DNA of 64,000 bases, taken from the NCBI GenBank assembly GCA_963816785.1, contig CAWFLL010000004.1, positions 1,550,001-1,614,000 on the forward strand, read 5' to 3'. The position numbers and the translations under genes are program-made. Below the pieces are notes generated by a model. It was not told the origin of the DNA and searched no databases. It saw nothing but the letters and a program-made list of their open reading frames with translations. Positions 48,637-57,414 of the stretch are shown one piece after another (position 1 is the stretch's first letter; the number at the start of each line of letters is the position of its first letter). The DNA is from VRUE01 sp963816785. Lineage in GTDB: Bacteria > Actinomycetota > Thermoleophilia > Solirubrobacterales > 70-9.

Positions 48637-51222
48637 ATGGCCAAGACCAGCGAAGTTGCCACGGCAGTGGCAGTTCCTTCAGCCGCCGACATCGAGCGGG
48701 CGGCCGCGTTTGCCCGCGAGCCGTTCCTGCTGGACGGCGAGGGGCCCGAGGCGCTCGCCCCCGGGACGGCGCGCCGGGAGGCGCTCGACGCGGCAATCGC
48801 GGAGCTCGACAAGGGATTGGAGAGCCCCTCGATCGAGTGGCGGCGGGACTTCTCGCTGCTGCTCGGCCTGGAGCGACTGCTGGCGGAGGAGCCGCCGAAA
48901 CTGCGCGACGGGGCCGAGCTCAACCCGCACCAGGTAGATGCGCTCTCCGGCACCCTGACCGAGCTGATCGCCGAGCAGCAGGTCGCCATCAACGGCGGTG
49001 GCCGAAACGGCGGAAACGGAGCTGCCGCGGAGGCGCCCGCCGGCCCGGCCGCCCAGGAGTCCGGCGACGGCGCCGCCGGTGACGGCGACGAGGAGCCGCT
49101 CGAGGACGAGGAGCTCGCCGCCGACGAGGAGCCGCAGGATTGGGAGGAGCCGAAGAACGACGTTGACGAGGCGGTTGCCGAGGCGCCCGAGGACCCCGGC
49201 GCCGCCCGCCGGTTCTGGTTCGAGCACGCCACCGGCGCCGGCAAGACGGTCGCCGCGGTCGGGTTCATCGACGCCTCCCGCACCGGCGGAATCCTGATCC
49301 TCACCCACCGCCGCAACCTGGTCGACCAGTTCATCGGCGAGATCTCCGAGCGCGGCTACAAGGAGCGCCTCCGCCCGGCCCTGCTCGACGGCCGCGACGA
49401 CCCCGACGGCCCGGTCACGGTCGAGACCTACCAGTGGTTCGTCCGCAACCACAAGAAGATCTCCGACGCCTACTCGATCGTGATCTGCGACGAGGCCCAC
49501 ACCGCGCTGGGCGAGAAAACGAGCGCATGCATCCGCGCCTGGGACGGCCCGGTGTTCATCGGCATGACCGCGACCGGGGCGCTGATCGCCCGCCACGTCG
49601 CCGACCTCTTCCCGACCCAGACCTCCCGCTTCGACCTCGCCCAGGCGGCGCGTCGCGGGGTTATCGCGCCGCTGCGCTGCATGCGGATCCCGCCCGGGCC
49701 GGGGGTGCGGACGATCGCCAAGGTGCCGCTGCGAAAAGGCGAGGTCGACCAGGACTTCGACCAGGAGGAGCTGGCGGCGCTGCTCGACCAGGAGCCCTTC
49801 AACGTCGCGATCGCCGACCTCTACAAGACCCGCTTCAAGGACGTTCCCGGCGTCCTCTACACCGCCGGCGTCCGGCACGCCAAGCACGTCGCCAAGGCGC
49901 TCCAGGACGCCGGGATAGTCGCCCGCGCGGTCTCCGGGGAGACGCCGAAGCGCGAACTGGCCGAGATCCTCGCCGGCTTCGAGCGGGGCGAGGTCGACGT
50001 CCTCTGCAACGCGATGCTCCTCGCCGAGGGCTGGAACTCGCCGCGGGCGACGATCTGCATGCATCTGGCGCCGACCGCCTCGCGCCGCGTCTACCAGCAG
50101 CGGGTCGGGCGCGTCACCCGCCGCGCCCCCGGCAAGGAGGCCGGCCTGGTCGTCGACTTCGTCCACCCGGCGACGACCCACGACGAGACGATCGTCACCC
50201 TCCACAGCCTGCTCGACCGCGACGTCTACCGCGGCGGGGCGATCGTGATCGGCCCGGTCCGCCGCGGCCGCGGCCGCCGGGTGCGGGTCGAGCGGCGCGT
50301 GGTCCCCGTCTCCGACGAGCCCGAGCGCCGCACCCAGGTGCTCGAACGGGAGATGTGGCGGATCGCGGTCGAGAACCTCGACTACCCGGAGCGGCACGCC
50401 TGGGCGGCGCTGGCCGGCGCCCGCGTCAACCCGCAGAACTGGCGGCGGGCGCGGGCGATGCTTCAGAACGACAAGACGAAGGAGCTGCGCCGGCGCTTCC
50501 TCCTCACCTGCGTGCAGCGCAACCGCAACTCGCAGCTGCGGCTGAAAGCGCTGGCCGAGATCGCCGACCTGCGCGACCCCGACGCGTTCGACGACGCGAT
50601 CGACATCGTCGGGACCTGGAGCCGCGACGACAAACGGGCCGGGACGCGGACCCTGCTGCAGGCGCTGGTCGACAAACGGATCGGCCGTCGCGACCAGGCC
50701 CAGGCGTGGGTCTGGAGGCTCGCCTCCTATACCCGCGAGCTGCACGAAGAGTACGCCGTGCAGCGCTGGCCGGAGACCAAGCGCCTGCTCGGGCTGCTCG
50801 TCAATTCCTCCGGCCGCGCCCACGGGCGCAACGCGCGCAGGCTGGTCCACGCCGCCCGCAAACAGGACCGCCGCCTCGCGGTGGCGCTGCTCGCCGCTGC
50901 CGTCTCGCACACCCCCGAAGGCGAGGAGGTGCTGCGGGGGGCGCGGATGCGGATGGCTCGCAAACCGTCGGCGACCGCGCGCGAACTGCTACGGAACTTC
51001 CCGAAAGGCGGCAAACGGCGCCGCAAGCGGAAAAAGGCGAAACAGGGCAGCGAAAACGGCGCCGCGGCGAAGGGCGGGGGCAAGGAGCGCCCGCCGGAGC
51101 AGGACGGCGACGCGCCCGCCGAGGACGGCGCGGTGGCAGTGGAGGAGAACGGCTCAGACAGTGAGGTGGACCTCGCCGGCGCCGAGGGCGACGCGGTCGC
51201 CGCCGGCGGTGAGGACGAGTAG
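48637..51222 (+). CDS. Large DEAH-box superfamily 2 helicase with acidic insert and helical C-terminal region
   Basis: 861 residues. Positions 1-120 are a helical N-terminal region (LNPHQVDALSGTLTELIAEQ). About 60 Gly/Ala/Asp/Glu residues follow, then the core: HATGAGKTVAAVGFID (Walker A, residue ~197), LILTHRRNLVDQFI, ICDEAHTALG (~285), IGMTATG, VLCNAMLLAEGWNSPRATIC, and RRVYQQRVGRVTRRAPG (~487). From ~540 to 800 lie helical repeats of unknown type (LRRRFLLTCVQRNRNSQLRL, LLQALVDKRIGRRDQAQAWV), then a Lys-rich patch and an acidic tail. It resembles UvrB/RecQ-like DNA translocases in its core only. The end overlaps birA by 69 bases. Confidence 0.88.
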   Translation: MAKTSEVATAVAVPSAADIERAAAFAREPFLLDGEGPEALAPGTARREALDAAIAELDKGLESPSIEWRRDFSLLLGLERLLAEEPPKLRDGAELNPHQVDALSGTLTELIAEQQVAINGGGRNGGNGAAAEAPAGPAAQESGDGAAGDGDEEPLEDEELAADEEPQDWEEPKNDVDEAVAEAPEDPGAARRFWFEHATGAGKTVAAVGFIDASRTGGILILTHRRNLVDQFIGEISERGYKERLRPALLDGRDDPDGPVTVETYQWFVRNHKKISDAYSIVICDEAHTALGEKTSACIRAWDGPVFIGMTATGALIARHVADLFPTQTSRFDLAQAARRGVIAPLRCMRIPPGPGVRTIAKVPLRKGEVDQDFDQEELAALLDQEPFNVAIADLYKTRFKDVPGVLYTAGVRHAKHVAKALQDAGIVARAVSGETPKRELAEILAGFERGEVDVLCNAMLLAEGWNSPRATICMHLAPTASRRVYQQRVGRVTRRAPGKEAGLVVDFVHPATTHDETIVTLHSLLDRDVYRGGAIVIGPVRRGRGRRVRVERRVVPVSDEPERRTQVLEREMWRIAVENLDYPERHAWAALAGARVNPQNWRRARAMLQNDKTKELRRRFLLTCVQRNRNSQLRLKALAEIADLRDPDAFDDAIDIVGTWSRDDKRAGTRTLLQALVDKRIGRRDQAQAWVWRLASYTRELHEEYAVQRWPETKRLLGLLVNSSGRAHGRNARRLVHAARKQDRRLAVALLAAAVSHTPEGEEVLRGARMRMARKPSATARELLRNFPKGGKRRRKRKKAKQGSENGAAAKGGGKERPPEQDGDAPAEDGAVAVEENGSDSEVDLAGAEGDAVAAGGEDE

Positions 51223-51852
51223 GTCTCCCGAGTCGCCGACGCCGTCGGCAACCCCGGAGCCCCCGTCCCAGGAGATCTCGCGGCCGCGCAGCGCGTCGCG
51301 CGCCTCCCAGGCCGAGAGGACCTGACCGGGGTCGGCGTCGATCCAGGTCTCGAGTCTGCCATCGAGGGCTCGCCGTGCGTCCTCGGGCGAGGCCCCCGAC
51401 CCCAGCGACGTCGCCGTCTGCCGCAGCTCGGGCGGGAATTCCTCGGTTGAGATGCCGAGGTTGAGCCCGACGCCGATCACGGCCCAGCCGTCCTGCGGCC
51501 TCGCCTCGATCAGGATCCCGGCCAGCTTGCGCTCGCCGACCCAGATGTCGTTCGGCCACTTGATCCGGCACGCGATGCCCTCCTCGAGCTCCTCGGCCGC
51601 CTCGCAGGCGGCGACCGCGGCGGCGAGGGGGAGCAGGGTGTGTCGTTTCTCGAGCGGGCGGACGATCGCCGAGTAGAGGAGGGCCCCGCCCGCCGGCGCG
51701 GTCCAGCTTCGTCCCTGCCGGCCTCGGCCGGCGGTCTGCTCGGCGGCGGTGACGACCGTCCCGCCCGGCGCGCCCTCCACCGCCAGCTCGCGGGCGCGCG
51801 AGCTGGTCGAGTCTGTGACCCGGAAGTGCCGGTGCGGCCGCCCGAACCTCAC
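51154..51852 (-). CDS. birA: Biotin--[acetyl-CoA carboxylase] ligase
   Basis: Attaches biotin to carboxyl-carrier proteins, through biotinyl-5'-AMP. 232 residues, the short form without the N-terminal repressor HTH, so it is not expected to regulate genes. Motifs: RVTDSTSSRARELA, VVTAAEQTAGRGRQGRSWTA (the GRGRxGR loop), CRIKWPNDIWVGERKLAGIL and WAVIGVGLNLGI. The small C-terminal SH3-like domain is present (VLTAGGDRVALGAGEVHL). The stop of the cobA-hemD gene region lies four bases away; transcription into the hem genes' strand suggests one unit. Confidence 0.93.
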   Translation of the reverse strand: MRFGRPHRHFRVTDSTSSRARELAVEGAPGGTVVTAAEQTAGRGRQGRSWTAPAGGALLYSAIVRPLEKRHTLLPLAAAVAACEAAEELEEGIACRIKWPNDIWVGERKLAGILIEARPQDGWAVIGVGLNLGISTEEFPPELRQTATSLGSGASPEDARRALDGRLETWIDADPGQVLSAWEARDALRGREISWDGGSGVADGVGDSGDLLVLTAGGDRVALGAGEVHLTV

Positions 51853-53351
51853 CGCGCGTCGGCGAGCAGGGCCTCGACGAGGCCGTCGACGTCGTGCCGC
51901 TCGGCCTCGGCGTGGACCGTGAGCCCCGCCGCCCTCGTCGCCTCGCTCGTGACCGGCCCGATCGAGATCACGCGGGCGCCGTTCGGGAAGCGCTCGCCGA
52001 GCGCCTCGGTCAGGTTGCGCACCGTCGATGAGGAGGTGAAGGTGACGTAGTCAGCCCCCTGCGCCGCCTCGACCGCCTCGGGCGCGGGCTCCTCGCGCAC
52101 CGTTTCGTAGAGGGCGACGTCATCGACCTCGGCGCCGCGCTCGCGGAGGCCGTCCGGGAGCACCTCGCGGGCCTCGGCGGCGCGGGCCACCAGCACCCGG
52201 CGGCCGCTTACCTCGAGCCCGTCGAGCGCCTCGAGCAGGCCCTCGGCGACGAAGCGCTCGGGGACGACGTCGGCCTCGATCCCATGCTCGGCGAGCGCCT
52301 CGGCTGTTCCCGACCCGATCGCGGCGACGGTGGCGCCGGCCAGCGCCCGGGCGTCGCGGCCCGCCGCCCCCAGCGCCTCGAACAGGAGCCGCACCCCGTT
52401 CGGGCTGGTCAGGCAGATCAGTGAGTAGGCGTCGATCTCCTCGATCGCGCGGCGGACCTCCTGGCCCTCGATCCGCGACTCGATCCGGATCGCCGGCAGC
52501 TCGATGACCTCGGCGCCGAGGCCGCGCAGGGTCAGGGCGAGGCCGCTGGCCTGGGCGCGGGCGCGGGTGACGACGACGCTGCGGCCGTGCAGGGGGCGCC
52601 TCTCCAGCCAGGCGAGGGCCTCCCGGCGTCCGACGACATCGCCGATCACGATCACCGCCGGGGCCCCGACCCCCGCCCGCTCGACCTCGGCGGCGAGGGT
52701 GCCGAGCGTCGCCACGACCGTGCGCTGGCCGGCCATCGTCCCCCGCTCGACCGCGGCCGCGGGCTGATCGGGGTCGCGCCCGGCGGCGATCAGCGCCGCC
52801 GCGTTGTCGGCCAGGCGTCTGACGCCCATGTAGAGGACGAGGGTGCCGGGGAAGCGGGCGAGCGCCTCCCAGTCGAGGGCGGTCTCCTCCTTCTCGGGGT
52901 CCTCGTGGCCGGTGACGAAGGCGACCGCGGAGGCGTCGTCGCGGTGGGTGACCGGGATCCCCGCGTAGGCTGTCGCGGCGACACCGGCGGTGACGCCGGG
53001 CACGATCTCGTACTCGACCCCGGCGGCGCGCAGGGCCTCGGCCTCCTCGCCGCCTCGCCCGAACACGAACGGGTCGCCGCCCTTGAGGCGAACCACGCGC
53101 CGCCCGGCGCGGGCCGCCTCGACGAGGCGCTGCGCGATCTCCTCCTGGGGCATCGAGGGAGCGCCGGGCGCCTTGCCGACGTAGACGAGCTCGGCCTCGG
53201 CGCGGGCGCCGTCGAGGGCACCCGGTGGGATCAGGCGGTCGTGGAAGATCGCGTCGGCGGAGGCGATCAGCTCCAGCGCCCGCGCCGTCAGCAGGCCGGG
53301 ATCGCCGGGACCGGCGCCGACCAGGTAGACGACTCCCGGCCTCGCCGTCAC
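51849..53351 (-). CDS. cobA-hemD: Uroporphyrinogen-III methyltransferase / uroporphyrinogen-III synthase fusion
   Basis: 500 residues in two parts. Residues 1-245 are an SAM-dependent methyltransferase: VYLVGAGPGDPGLLTARALE, FHDRLIP, RVVRLKGGDPFVFGRGGEEA, GVTAGVAATAYAGIPVTHRD and GTLVLYMGVRRL. It makes precorrin-2 for sirohaem/cobalamin. Residues ~250-500 are HemD, which closes hydroxymethylbilane to uroporphyrinogen III: LHGRSVVVTRARAQASGLAL, IDAYSLICLTSPNGVRLLFE, GADYVTFTSSSTVRNLTEAL and VISIGPVTSEATRAAGL. The GTG start overlaps the hemC stop. The fusion places the product and its first competing use on one chain. Confidence 0.95.
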   Translation of the reverse strand: MTARPGVVYLVGAGPGDPGLLTARALELIASADAIFHDRLIPPGALDGARAEAELVYVGKAPGAPSMPQEEIAQRLVEAARAGRRVVRLKGGDPFVFGRGGEEAEALRAAGVEYEIVPGVTAGVAATAYAGIPVTHRDDASAVAFVTGHEDPEKEETALDWEALARFPGTLVLYMGVRRLADNAAALIAAGRDPDQPAAAVERGTMAGQRTVVATLGTLAAEVERAGVGAPAVIVIGDVVGRREALAWLERRPLHGRSVVVTRARAQASGLALTLRGLGAEVIELPAIRIESRIEGQEVRRAIEEIDAYSLICLTSPNGVRLLFEALGAAGRDARALAGATVAAIGSGTAEALAEHGIEADVVPERFVAEGLLEALDGLEVSGRRVLVARAAEAREVLPDGLRERGAEVDDVALYETVREEPAPEAVEAAQGADYVTFTSSSTVRNLTEALGERFPNGARVISIGPVTSEATRAAGLTVHAEAERHDVDGLVEALLADAR

Positions 53352-54283
53352 TCCCCCTCCCCAACAGGCCGACGGGCCGATTCCGCGACGTATGGGCCCG
53401 TTTTAGGCCCATCGGCGGCGTTGGCGCGGTCGAGGATCTCGCGGGCGCCCGCCGCCAGCAGACGCTCGGCCAGCAGCGCTCCCGCCGCGGCCGGTTGCTC
53501 AACCTCGACCTCGACCCGGTCGCGCAGCCACTCCGTCCCGTCGGGGAGGCCGACGAAGGCGTCGATCTCGAGCCGCTCCCCCTCGAGCGTCGCGTGGACT
53601 CCGATCGGGGTCGCGCAGGTCGCCTCCAGCAGCGCGACGACCGCCCGCTCGGCGGTCAGCTCGCGCAGCGCCTTCTCCTCGCCGAGCGAGGCCGCCGCCT
53701 CGATCGCGTCGGCGTCCGTGGCTCGGGCCTGGAGGACGAGGGCGCCCTGGCCGGCGGCCGGGGTCATCCGCTCGGCCGGAATCTCGAACGACGCCTCCCC
53801 ATCTCGGCCCAGCCGCCGCAGGCCCGCTGCAGCGAGCACGATCGCGTCGAGCTCGCCCTCGGCGAGCCGCCGCAGCCGCGTGTCGACGTTCCCGTGCAGC
53901 TCGCTGACCAGCAGGTCGGGCCGCGTTGCCAGCAGCTGGGCACGGCGGCGCAGGCTGGCGGTGCCGACCCTGGCGCCCTCCGGGACCTCGTCGAGCGAGG
54001 ACCCTGCCCCGATCCAGACGTCGGCCGGGTGCTCGCGGGCCGGCACCGCGGCGATCGCCAGACCCTCGGGCATCTCGGCGGGAAGGTCCTTGGCGGAGTG
54101 GACGCCGATCTCGGCGTCGCCGTCGAGCAGCGCCGCCTCGACCCCGCGCACGAAGCGCGCCTTGTCCCCGGGCCGGCCGTCGGAGGAGACCTCGACCAGC
54201 TCCGCCCCGCCGAGCAGGCCCGCGACCCACTCCGCCTGAGCAAGCGCCAGGGCACTGCCCCTGGTCGCAAGGCGAAGCGCCAC
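53348..54283 (-). CDS. hemC: Hydroxymethylbilane synthase (porphobilinogen deaminase)
   Basis: 311 residues; polymerises four porphobilinogens to hydroxymethylbilane. Motifs: LRLATRGSALALAQAEWVAG, IGVHSAKDLPAEMPEGLAI, VGTASLRRRAQLLATRPDLL, HGNVDTRLRRLAEGELDAIV, LAAAGLRRLG, MTPAAGQGALVLQAR, and LLEATCATPIGVHA, whose Cys binds the dipyrromethane cofactor. The catalytic Asp is in KDLP. It lies seven bases after hemA and overlaps cobA-hemD. No haem regulatory motif was seen. Confidence 0.96.
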   Translation of the reverse strand: MALRLATRGSALALAQAEWVAGLLGGAELVEVSSDGRPGDKARFVRGVEAALLDGDAEIGVHSAKDLPAEMPEGLAIAAVPAREHPADVWIGAGSSLDEVPEGARVGTASLRRRAQLLATRPDLLVSELHGNVDTRLRRLAEGELDAIVLAAAGLRRLGRDGEASFEIPAERMTPAAGQGALVLQARATDADAIEAAASLGEEKALRELTAERAVVALLEATCATPIGVHATLEGERLEIDAFVGLPDGTEWLRDRVEVEVEQPAAAGALLAERLLAAGAREILDRANAADGPKTGPYVAESARRPVGEGE

Positions 54284-54290
54284 GCCGCCC

Positions 54291-55622
54291 CTAGCCGGAC
54301 TTGCGGCGACGCAGCTCGGTCACGTTGGACTTGCCCTCGGCCTCCGGCTCGGTCTCGGCGTCGAGGCCGAACAGCTCGCGCAGGGCGCTCACATAGAGGT
54401 AGGCGTCGTCGTTCCCGGCCGAGCGCTTCATCCGCAGCGTCGGCTCGTGCAGGAGGCGGGAGGCGACCGCCTTCGCCATCACCGCCATCCGCTCCCGGTC
54501 GGCCTCACTGAGGCTCTCCCAGCGGCCCTCGTTCTCGGCAAGGATGCGCTCCACCACCTCGTCGGCGCGCTCGCGCAGCGAGGCGACCGTCGGCACCACC
54601 TCCAGCGAGGCGAGCCAGCGTTCGAAGCGATCCTGCTCGGCCTCGAGGATCGGCTCGGCCCGACGGGCCTCCGCCTCGCGCCCACTGGCGTTCCGCTCGA
54701 CGATCTGCTGGAAGTCGTCGATGTCCCGCAGGCTGACCCCGGGGATCTCGCGGCAGTCGGGCTCGATGTCGCGCGGCACCGCGATGTCGAGCAGCAGCAG
54801 CGGTCGCTCGTCGCGGGACTTCATCACGTGCTCGAGTCCGTCGCGCTCGACGATGTGATGGGGCGAGTTGGTTGCCGAGACGACGATGTCGGCCTTCTCG
54901 AGCTGCTCCGGCAGTTCCTCGAGGCGGACCGCGGCGCCGCCGAAGCGCTGGGCGAGCCCGATCGCCCGGTCGTGATGGCGGTTGGCGACGAAGACGGTGG
55001 CGACGCCCCGCGCGACCAGTGCCCGCGCGACCAGCTCGGCGGTTTCGCCCGCGCCGATCACGAGGACGCGCCGCTCGGTGAGGTCGCCGAGCGTCCGCCG
55101 CGCCAGCTCGACCGCGACAGAGGGGATCGAGACGCTCCTCTCGCTGATCGCGGTGTTCTCACGGGCACGGCCGCCCGCGGCGAGGGCGCCGCGGAAGAGG
55201 CGATTGAGGATCGGCCCGGTCGCGCCCTCGACCAGCGCCAACTCGTAGGCGCGCTTGACCTGGCCCTGGATCTCGGCCTCGCCGACGATCATCGAGTCGA
55301 GCCCGGCCGTGACCCGGAACAGGTGGCGGGCGGCCTCGCCGGAGCGCAGCGAGTAGAGGTGGCCGAGCAGCTCGGTCGGGCGGAGCTCGGCCTGGCGGGT
55401 CAGCACCCCAAGCGCGGTCGACTCGGCTTCGACCGCGTCGGAGACGATCAGGTAGAGCTCGGTGCGGTTGCAGGTCGAGAGCGCCGCCGCCTCGTGGATG
55501 CCCTCGGCCGCGGTCAGCTCGCCGAGCGCCCCGACCGCGCGCCCCTCGGTCAGCGAGAGCCGCTCACGCAGGTCGAGCGGAGCGGTCTTGTGGGAGACGC
55601 CGAGCGCCAGCAGCTCAGACAT
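54291..55622 (-). CDS. hemA: Glutamyl-tRNA reductase
   Basis: 443 residues; first committed step of C5-pathway haem synthesis. Motifs: LLALGVSHKTAPLDLRERLS, AALSTCNRTELYLIV (catalytic Cys ~50), GLDSMIVGEAEIQGQVKRAY, SVSIPSVAVELARRTL, RRVLVIGAGETAELVARALV (NADPH site), VVSATNSPHHIVERDGLEHV, LLDIAVPRDIEPDCREIPG, and the C-terminal dimerisation helix. The ATG at 55622 overlaps the ccmD stop, joining haem synthesis to cytochrome c maturation in one transcript. Confidence 0.96.
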   Translation of the reverse strand: MSELLALGVSHKTAPLDLRERLSLTEGRAVGALGELTAAEGIHEAAALSTCNRTELYLIVSDAVEAESTALGVLTRQAELRPTELLGHLYSLRSGEAARHLFRVTAGLDSMIVGEAEIQGQVKRAYELALVEGATGPILNRLFRGALAAGGRARENTAISERSVSIPSVAVELARRTLGDLTERRVLVIGAGETAELVARALVARGVATVFVANRHHDRAIGLAQRFGGAAVRLEELPEQLEKADIVVSATNSPHHIVERDGLEHVMKSRDERPLLLLDIAVPRDIEPDCREIPGVSLRDIDDFQQIVERNASGREAEARRAEPILEAEQDRFERWLASLEVVPTVASLRERADEVVERILAENEGRWESLSEADRERMAVMAKAVASRLLHEPTLRMKRSAGNDDAYLYVSALRELFGLDAETEPEAEGKSNVTELRRRKSG

Positions 55623-55839
55623 GCGCGCCCTCGCTCGTGTGCTCGGAGTCCTGTGTGTCGCGGAAGCTGTCGTGGTTGTGTCCACCCTGCTCGGCAAAGC
55701 CGGCGAGATCGCGGAGCTCGCGCTCGATCCGCTGCAGTTTGACCGCCATGATCGCCACGTAGACGACGAGCAGGACCATGAAGACGACGTAGGCGCCGGC
55801 GACGTACTTGCCGGCCTCGTCGAGGGGCAGGGCCGGCAC
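55615..55839 (-). CDS. ccmD: CcmD family small membrane protein
   Basis: 74 residues from GTG. One TM helix (AGAYVVFMVLLVVYVAIMAV) is followed by a basic helix (KLQRIERELRDLAGFAEQGG), the layout of CcmD, which helps release haem-loaded CcmE from CcmABC. The start lies inside the right-hand copy of a 13-bp direct repeat (see 55838-55919). Its stop overlaps hemA. The His/Ser/Glu-rich end is unusual for CcmD and may come from local sequence change. Confidence 0.8.
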   Translation of the reverse strand: MPALPLDEAGKYVAGAYVVFMVLLVVYVAIMAVKLQRIERELRDLAGFAEQGGHNHDSFRDTQDSEHTSEGAHV

Positions 55840-55919
55840 TCAGAACACCTGCCTTTCGCCGGTGCTCCGCTCGCGGAGAGTCAGATTTCGATGCTCGCTA
55901 CGCACGACTCAGAACACCT
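55838..55919. repeat. 69-bp intercistronic insert flanked by 13-bp direct repeats (ccmC/ccmD junction)
   Basis: ACTCAGAACACCT occurs at 55838-55850 and 55907-55919. In the coding direction this is AGGTGTTCTGAGT, the ccmC end. Between them are a hairpin (CTCCGC-TC-GCGGAG) and AGAGTCAGATTTCGATGCTC, closely matching the insert at 57339-57414. Confidence 0.7.
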
Positions 55920-56631
55920 CCGGCGCGATCCGGGAGGAGCCGCCCGGGGCCGGGGCGTCGAGGGCGCGGCGCAGCCGCTTCAGCTGGCCGGAGGCGCTCT
56001 TCGCGGTCAACTCGAGCTTGACCAGGGTCACCCAGAGCAGCGCCATCGCGGTCAGGCAGACGAGGAAGGTGAGCATCATCTCCCCCGGCAGCCCGCCACC
56101 GGTGGTGGCGAAGACGCGCGGGTGGACGAGGCTCTCCGCCAGCCGCACCGCCATGAAGTTGAGCGGGACGAAGGCGCCGGCGGTGATCGCGAAGACCGAG
56201 GCGTAGCGGGCCTGGCGGTCGCGATCCTCGATCGCGTAGCGGAACGGGTAGTAGGTCGCGTACATCAGGAAGACGATCAGGAAGCTGACCAGGGTCGGCT
56301 CGTCCCAGACCCACCAGTGTCCCCATGAGGCCTTCGCCCAGATCGAGCCGGTGATCAGGACCCCGACGCCGAAGATCACCGACATGTGGATCGAGACGTA
56401 GGAGTAGGCGTCCCAGCGGCTGTCGCCGCTGCGGAGGTGGAGGATCGCGAAGACGCCGCCGGCGACGAACCCGAGCAGGGCGACGATCGAGAGCGGCACG
56501 TGCAGGTAGAAGATCTTCTGGATGAAGCCCTGGTCGGCGTCGAGTGGGGCATAGAAGAAGACCAGCGACATCCCCACGGCGAGGGCCGCGACGGTCGCGA
56601 TCGAGAGTGGTTTCAGTCCATTGCCGTACAT
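55909..56631 (-). CDS. ccmC: Haem exporter/handling protein CcmC
   Basis: 240 residues, six TM helices. The tryptophan-rich haem-handling loop is seen as KASWGHWWVWDEPTLVSFLI, and two His lie in FYLHVPLSIVALLGFVAGGV and YSYVSIHMSVIFGVGVLITG, as in CcmC. The protein passes haem to CcmE outside the membrane. The C-terminus is extended by an Ala/Arg-rich stretch (LKRLRRALDAPAPGGSSRIA). It stops at the left edge of the 69-bp insert. CcmE and CcmF/H are not in this window. Confidence 0.95.
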   Translation of the reverse strand: MYGNGLKPLSIATVAALAVGMSLVFFYAPLDADQGFIQKIFYLHVPLSIVALLGFVAGGVFAILHLRSGDSRWDAYSYVSIHMSVIFGVGVLITGSIWAKASWGHWWVWDEPTLVSFLIVFLMYATYYPFRYAIEDRDRQARYASVFAITAGAFVPLNFMAVRLAESLVHPRVFATTGGGLPGEMMLTFLVCLTAMALLWVTLVKLELTAKSASGQLKRLRRALDAPAPGGSSRIAPEVF

Positions 56632-56661
56632 GACGCTCCGGGCGCCCGCGGCGGCGCGGGC

Positions 56662-57342
56662 TCAGTCCTCCAGGAGGAAGTCGAACACCGCGTATCCGAC
56701 GAGGAGGAAGACCAAATCGTATAGGCCGAGGACCGCAAGCCAGGTGCCGAACCGCTCGTAACCGGGACCGCCCACGGCCAACAGGTGCTGGCTGGCGCCC
56801 GTCGCAGCGATCATCAGCGGCACCACCAGGGGGAGCAGGACGAGCGGGCCGAGCAGGTCGCGGGCGCGTGAGTGCACCGCCATCGAGGAGATCAGGGTTC
56901 CGGTCGCCGCGAGGCCGATGTCGGCGAGCAGGAGGACGCCGGCGAGCGGCGGGATCGCGGCGGCGGAGTCGAGGAAGAAGACCGCGAAGACCGGGACCAC
57001 GATCAGCTCGAGTACCAGCAGGTAGACGAGGAGCGCCGCCGCCTTGGCCGCGAACAGCGCCGTGCGGTCGATCGGCGCCAGCCTGATCGCGTCGAAGCCG
57101 CCCTCCCCCCGCTCGGCGACGAAGAGCCGGTTGACCCCGAGGATCGCGGCGAACAGCAGGGTCGCCCAGAGCACGCCGGAGGCGAGGCTCCCCGACAGCT
57201 CAGTGCGGTCGAGGCCGAAGCGGAAGATGACGAAGGTGGTGACCGCGAACAGCGCCATCGCCGGCAGCGACTGCAGGGTGCGCAGCTCGGCCCGCAGGTC
57301 CTTCTCGAGGATCGTCCTGAAGGCAAGCGCCGATGGGGTCAT
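56662..57342 (-). CDS. ccmB: Haem ABC exporter membrane subunit CcmB
   Basis: 226 residues, six TM helices. Seen: FRTILEKDLRAELRTLQSLP at the start, MALFAVTTFVIFRFGLDRTE, GVLWATLLFAAILGVNRLFV, ERGEGGFDAIRLAPIDRTAL, then AVLLLADIGLA-like and LGPLVLLPLVVPLMIAATGA. This is the CcmB order, including the EKD near the N-terminus. With CcmA it powers release of haem-CcmE. The ATG at 57342 lies in the right copy of the TGCGATGA repeat flanking the upstream insert. Confidence 0.94.
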   Translation of the reverse strand: MTPSALAFRTILEKDLRAELRTLQSLPAMALFAVTTFVIFRFGLDRTELSGSLASGVLWATLLFAAILGVNRLFVAERGEGGFDAIRLAPIDRTALFAAKAAALLVYLLVLELIVVPVFAVFFLDSAAAIPPLAGVLLLADIGLAATGTLISSMAVHSRARDLLGPLVLLPLVVPLMIAATGASQHLLAVGGPGYERFGTWLAVLGLYDLVFLLVGYAVFDFLLED

Positions 57343-57414
57343 CGCAAATCCTCGCGCTTCGCTCGCTGCGCGAAGAGCCAGATTGCGACGCTTGCTCGCT
57401 CCGCGCTCATCGCA
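57339..57414. repeat. 68-bp intercistronic insert flanked by 8-bp direct repeats (ccmA/ccmB junction)
   Basis: TCATCGCA occurs at 57339-57346 and 57407-57414 (coding strand TGCGATGA, the ccmA stop and the ccmB start). Between them lie a hairpin (CTTCG...CGAAG) and AGAGCCAGATTGCGACGC, then TTGCTCGCTCCGC. The core matches the insert at 55838-55919. Confidence 0.7.
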
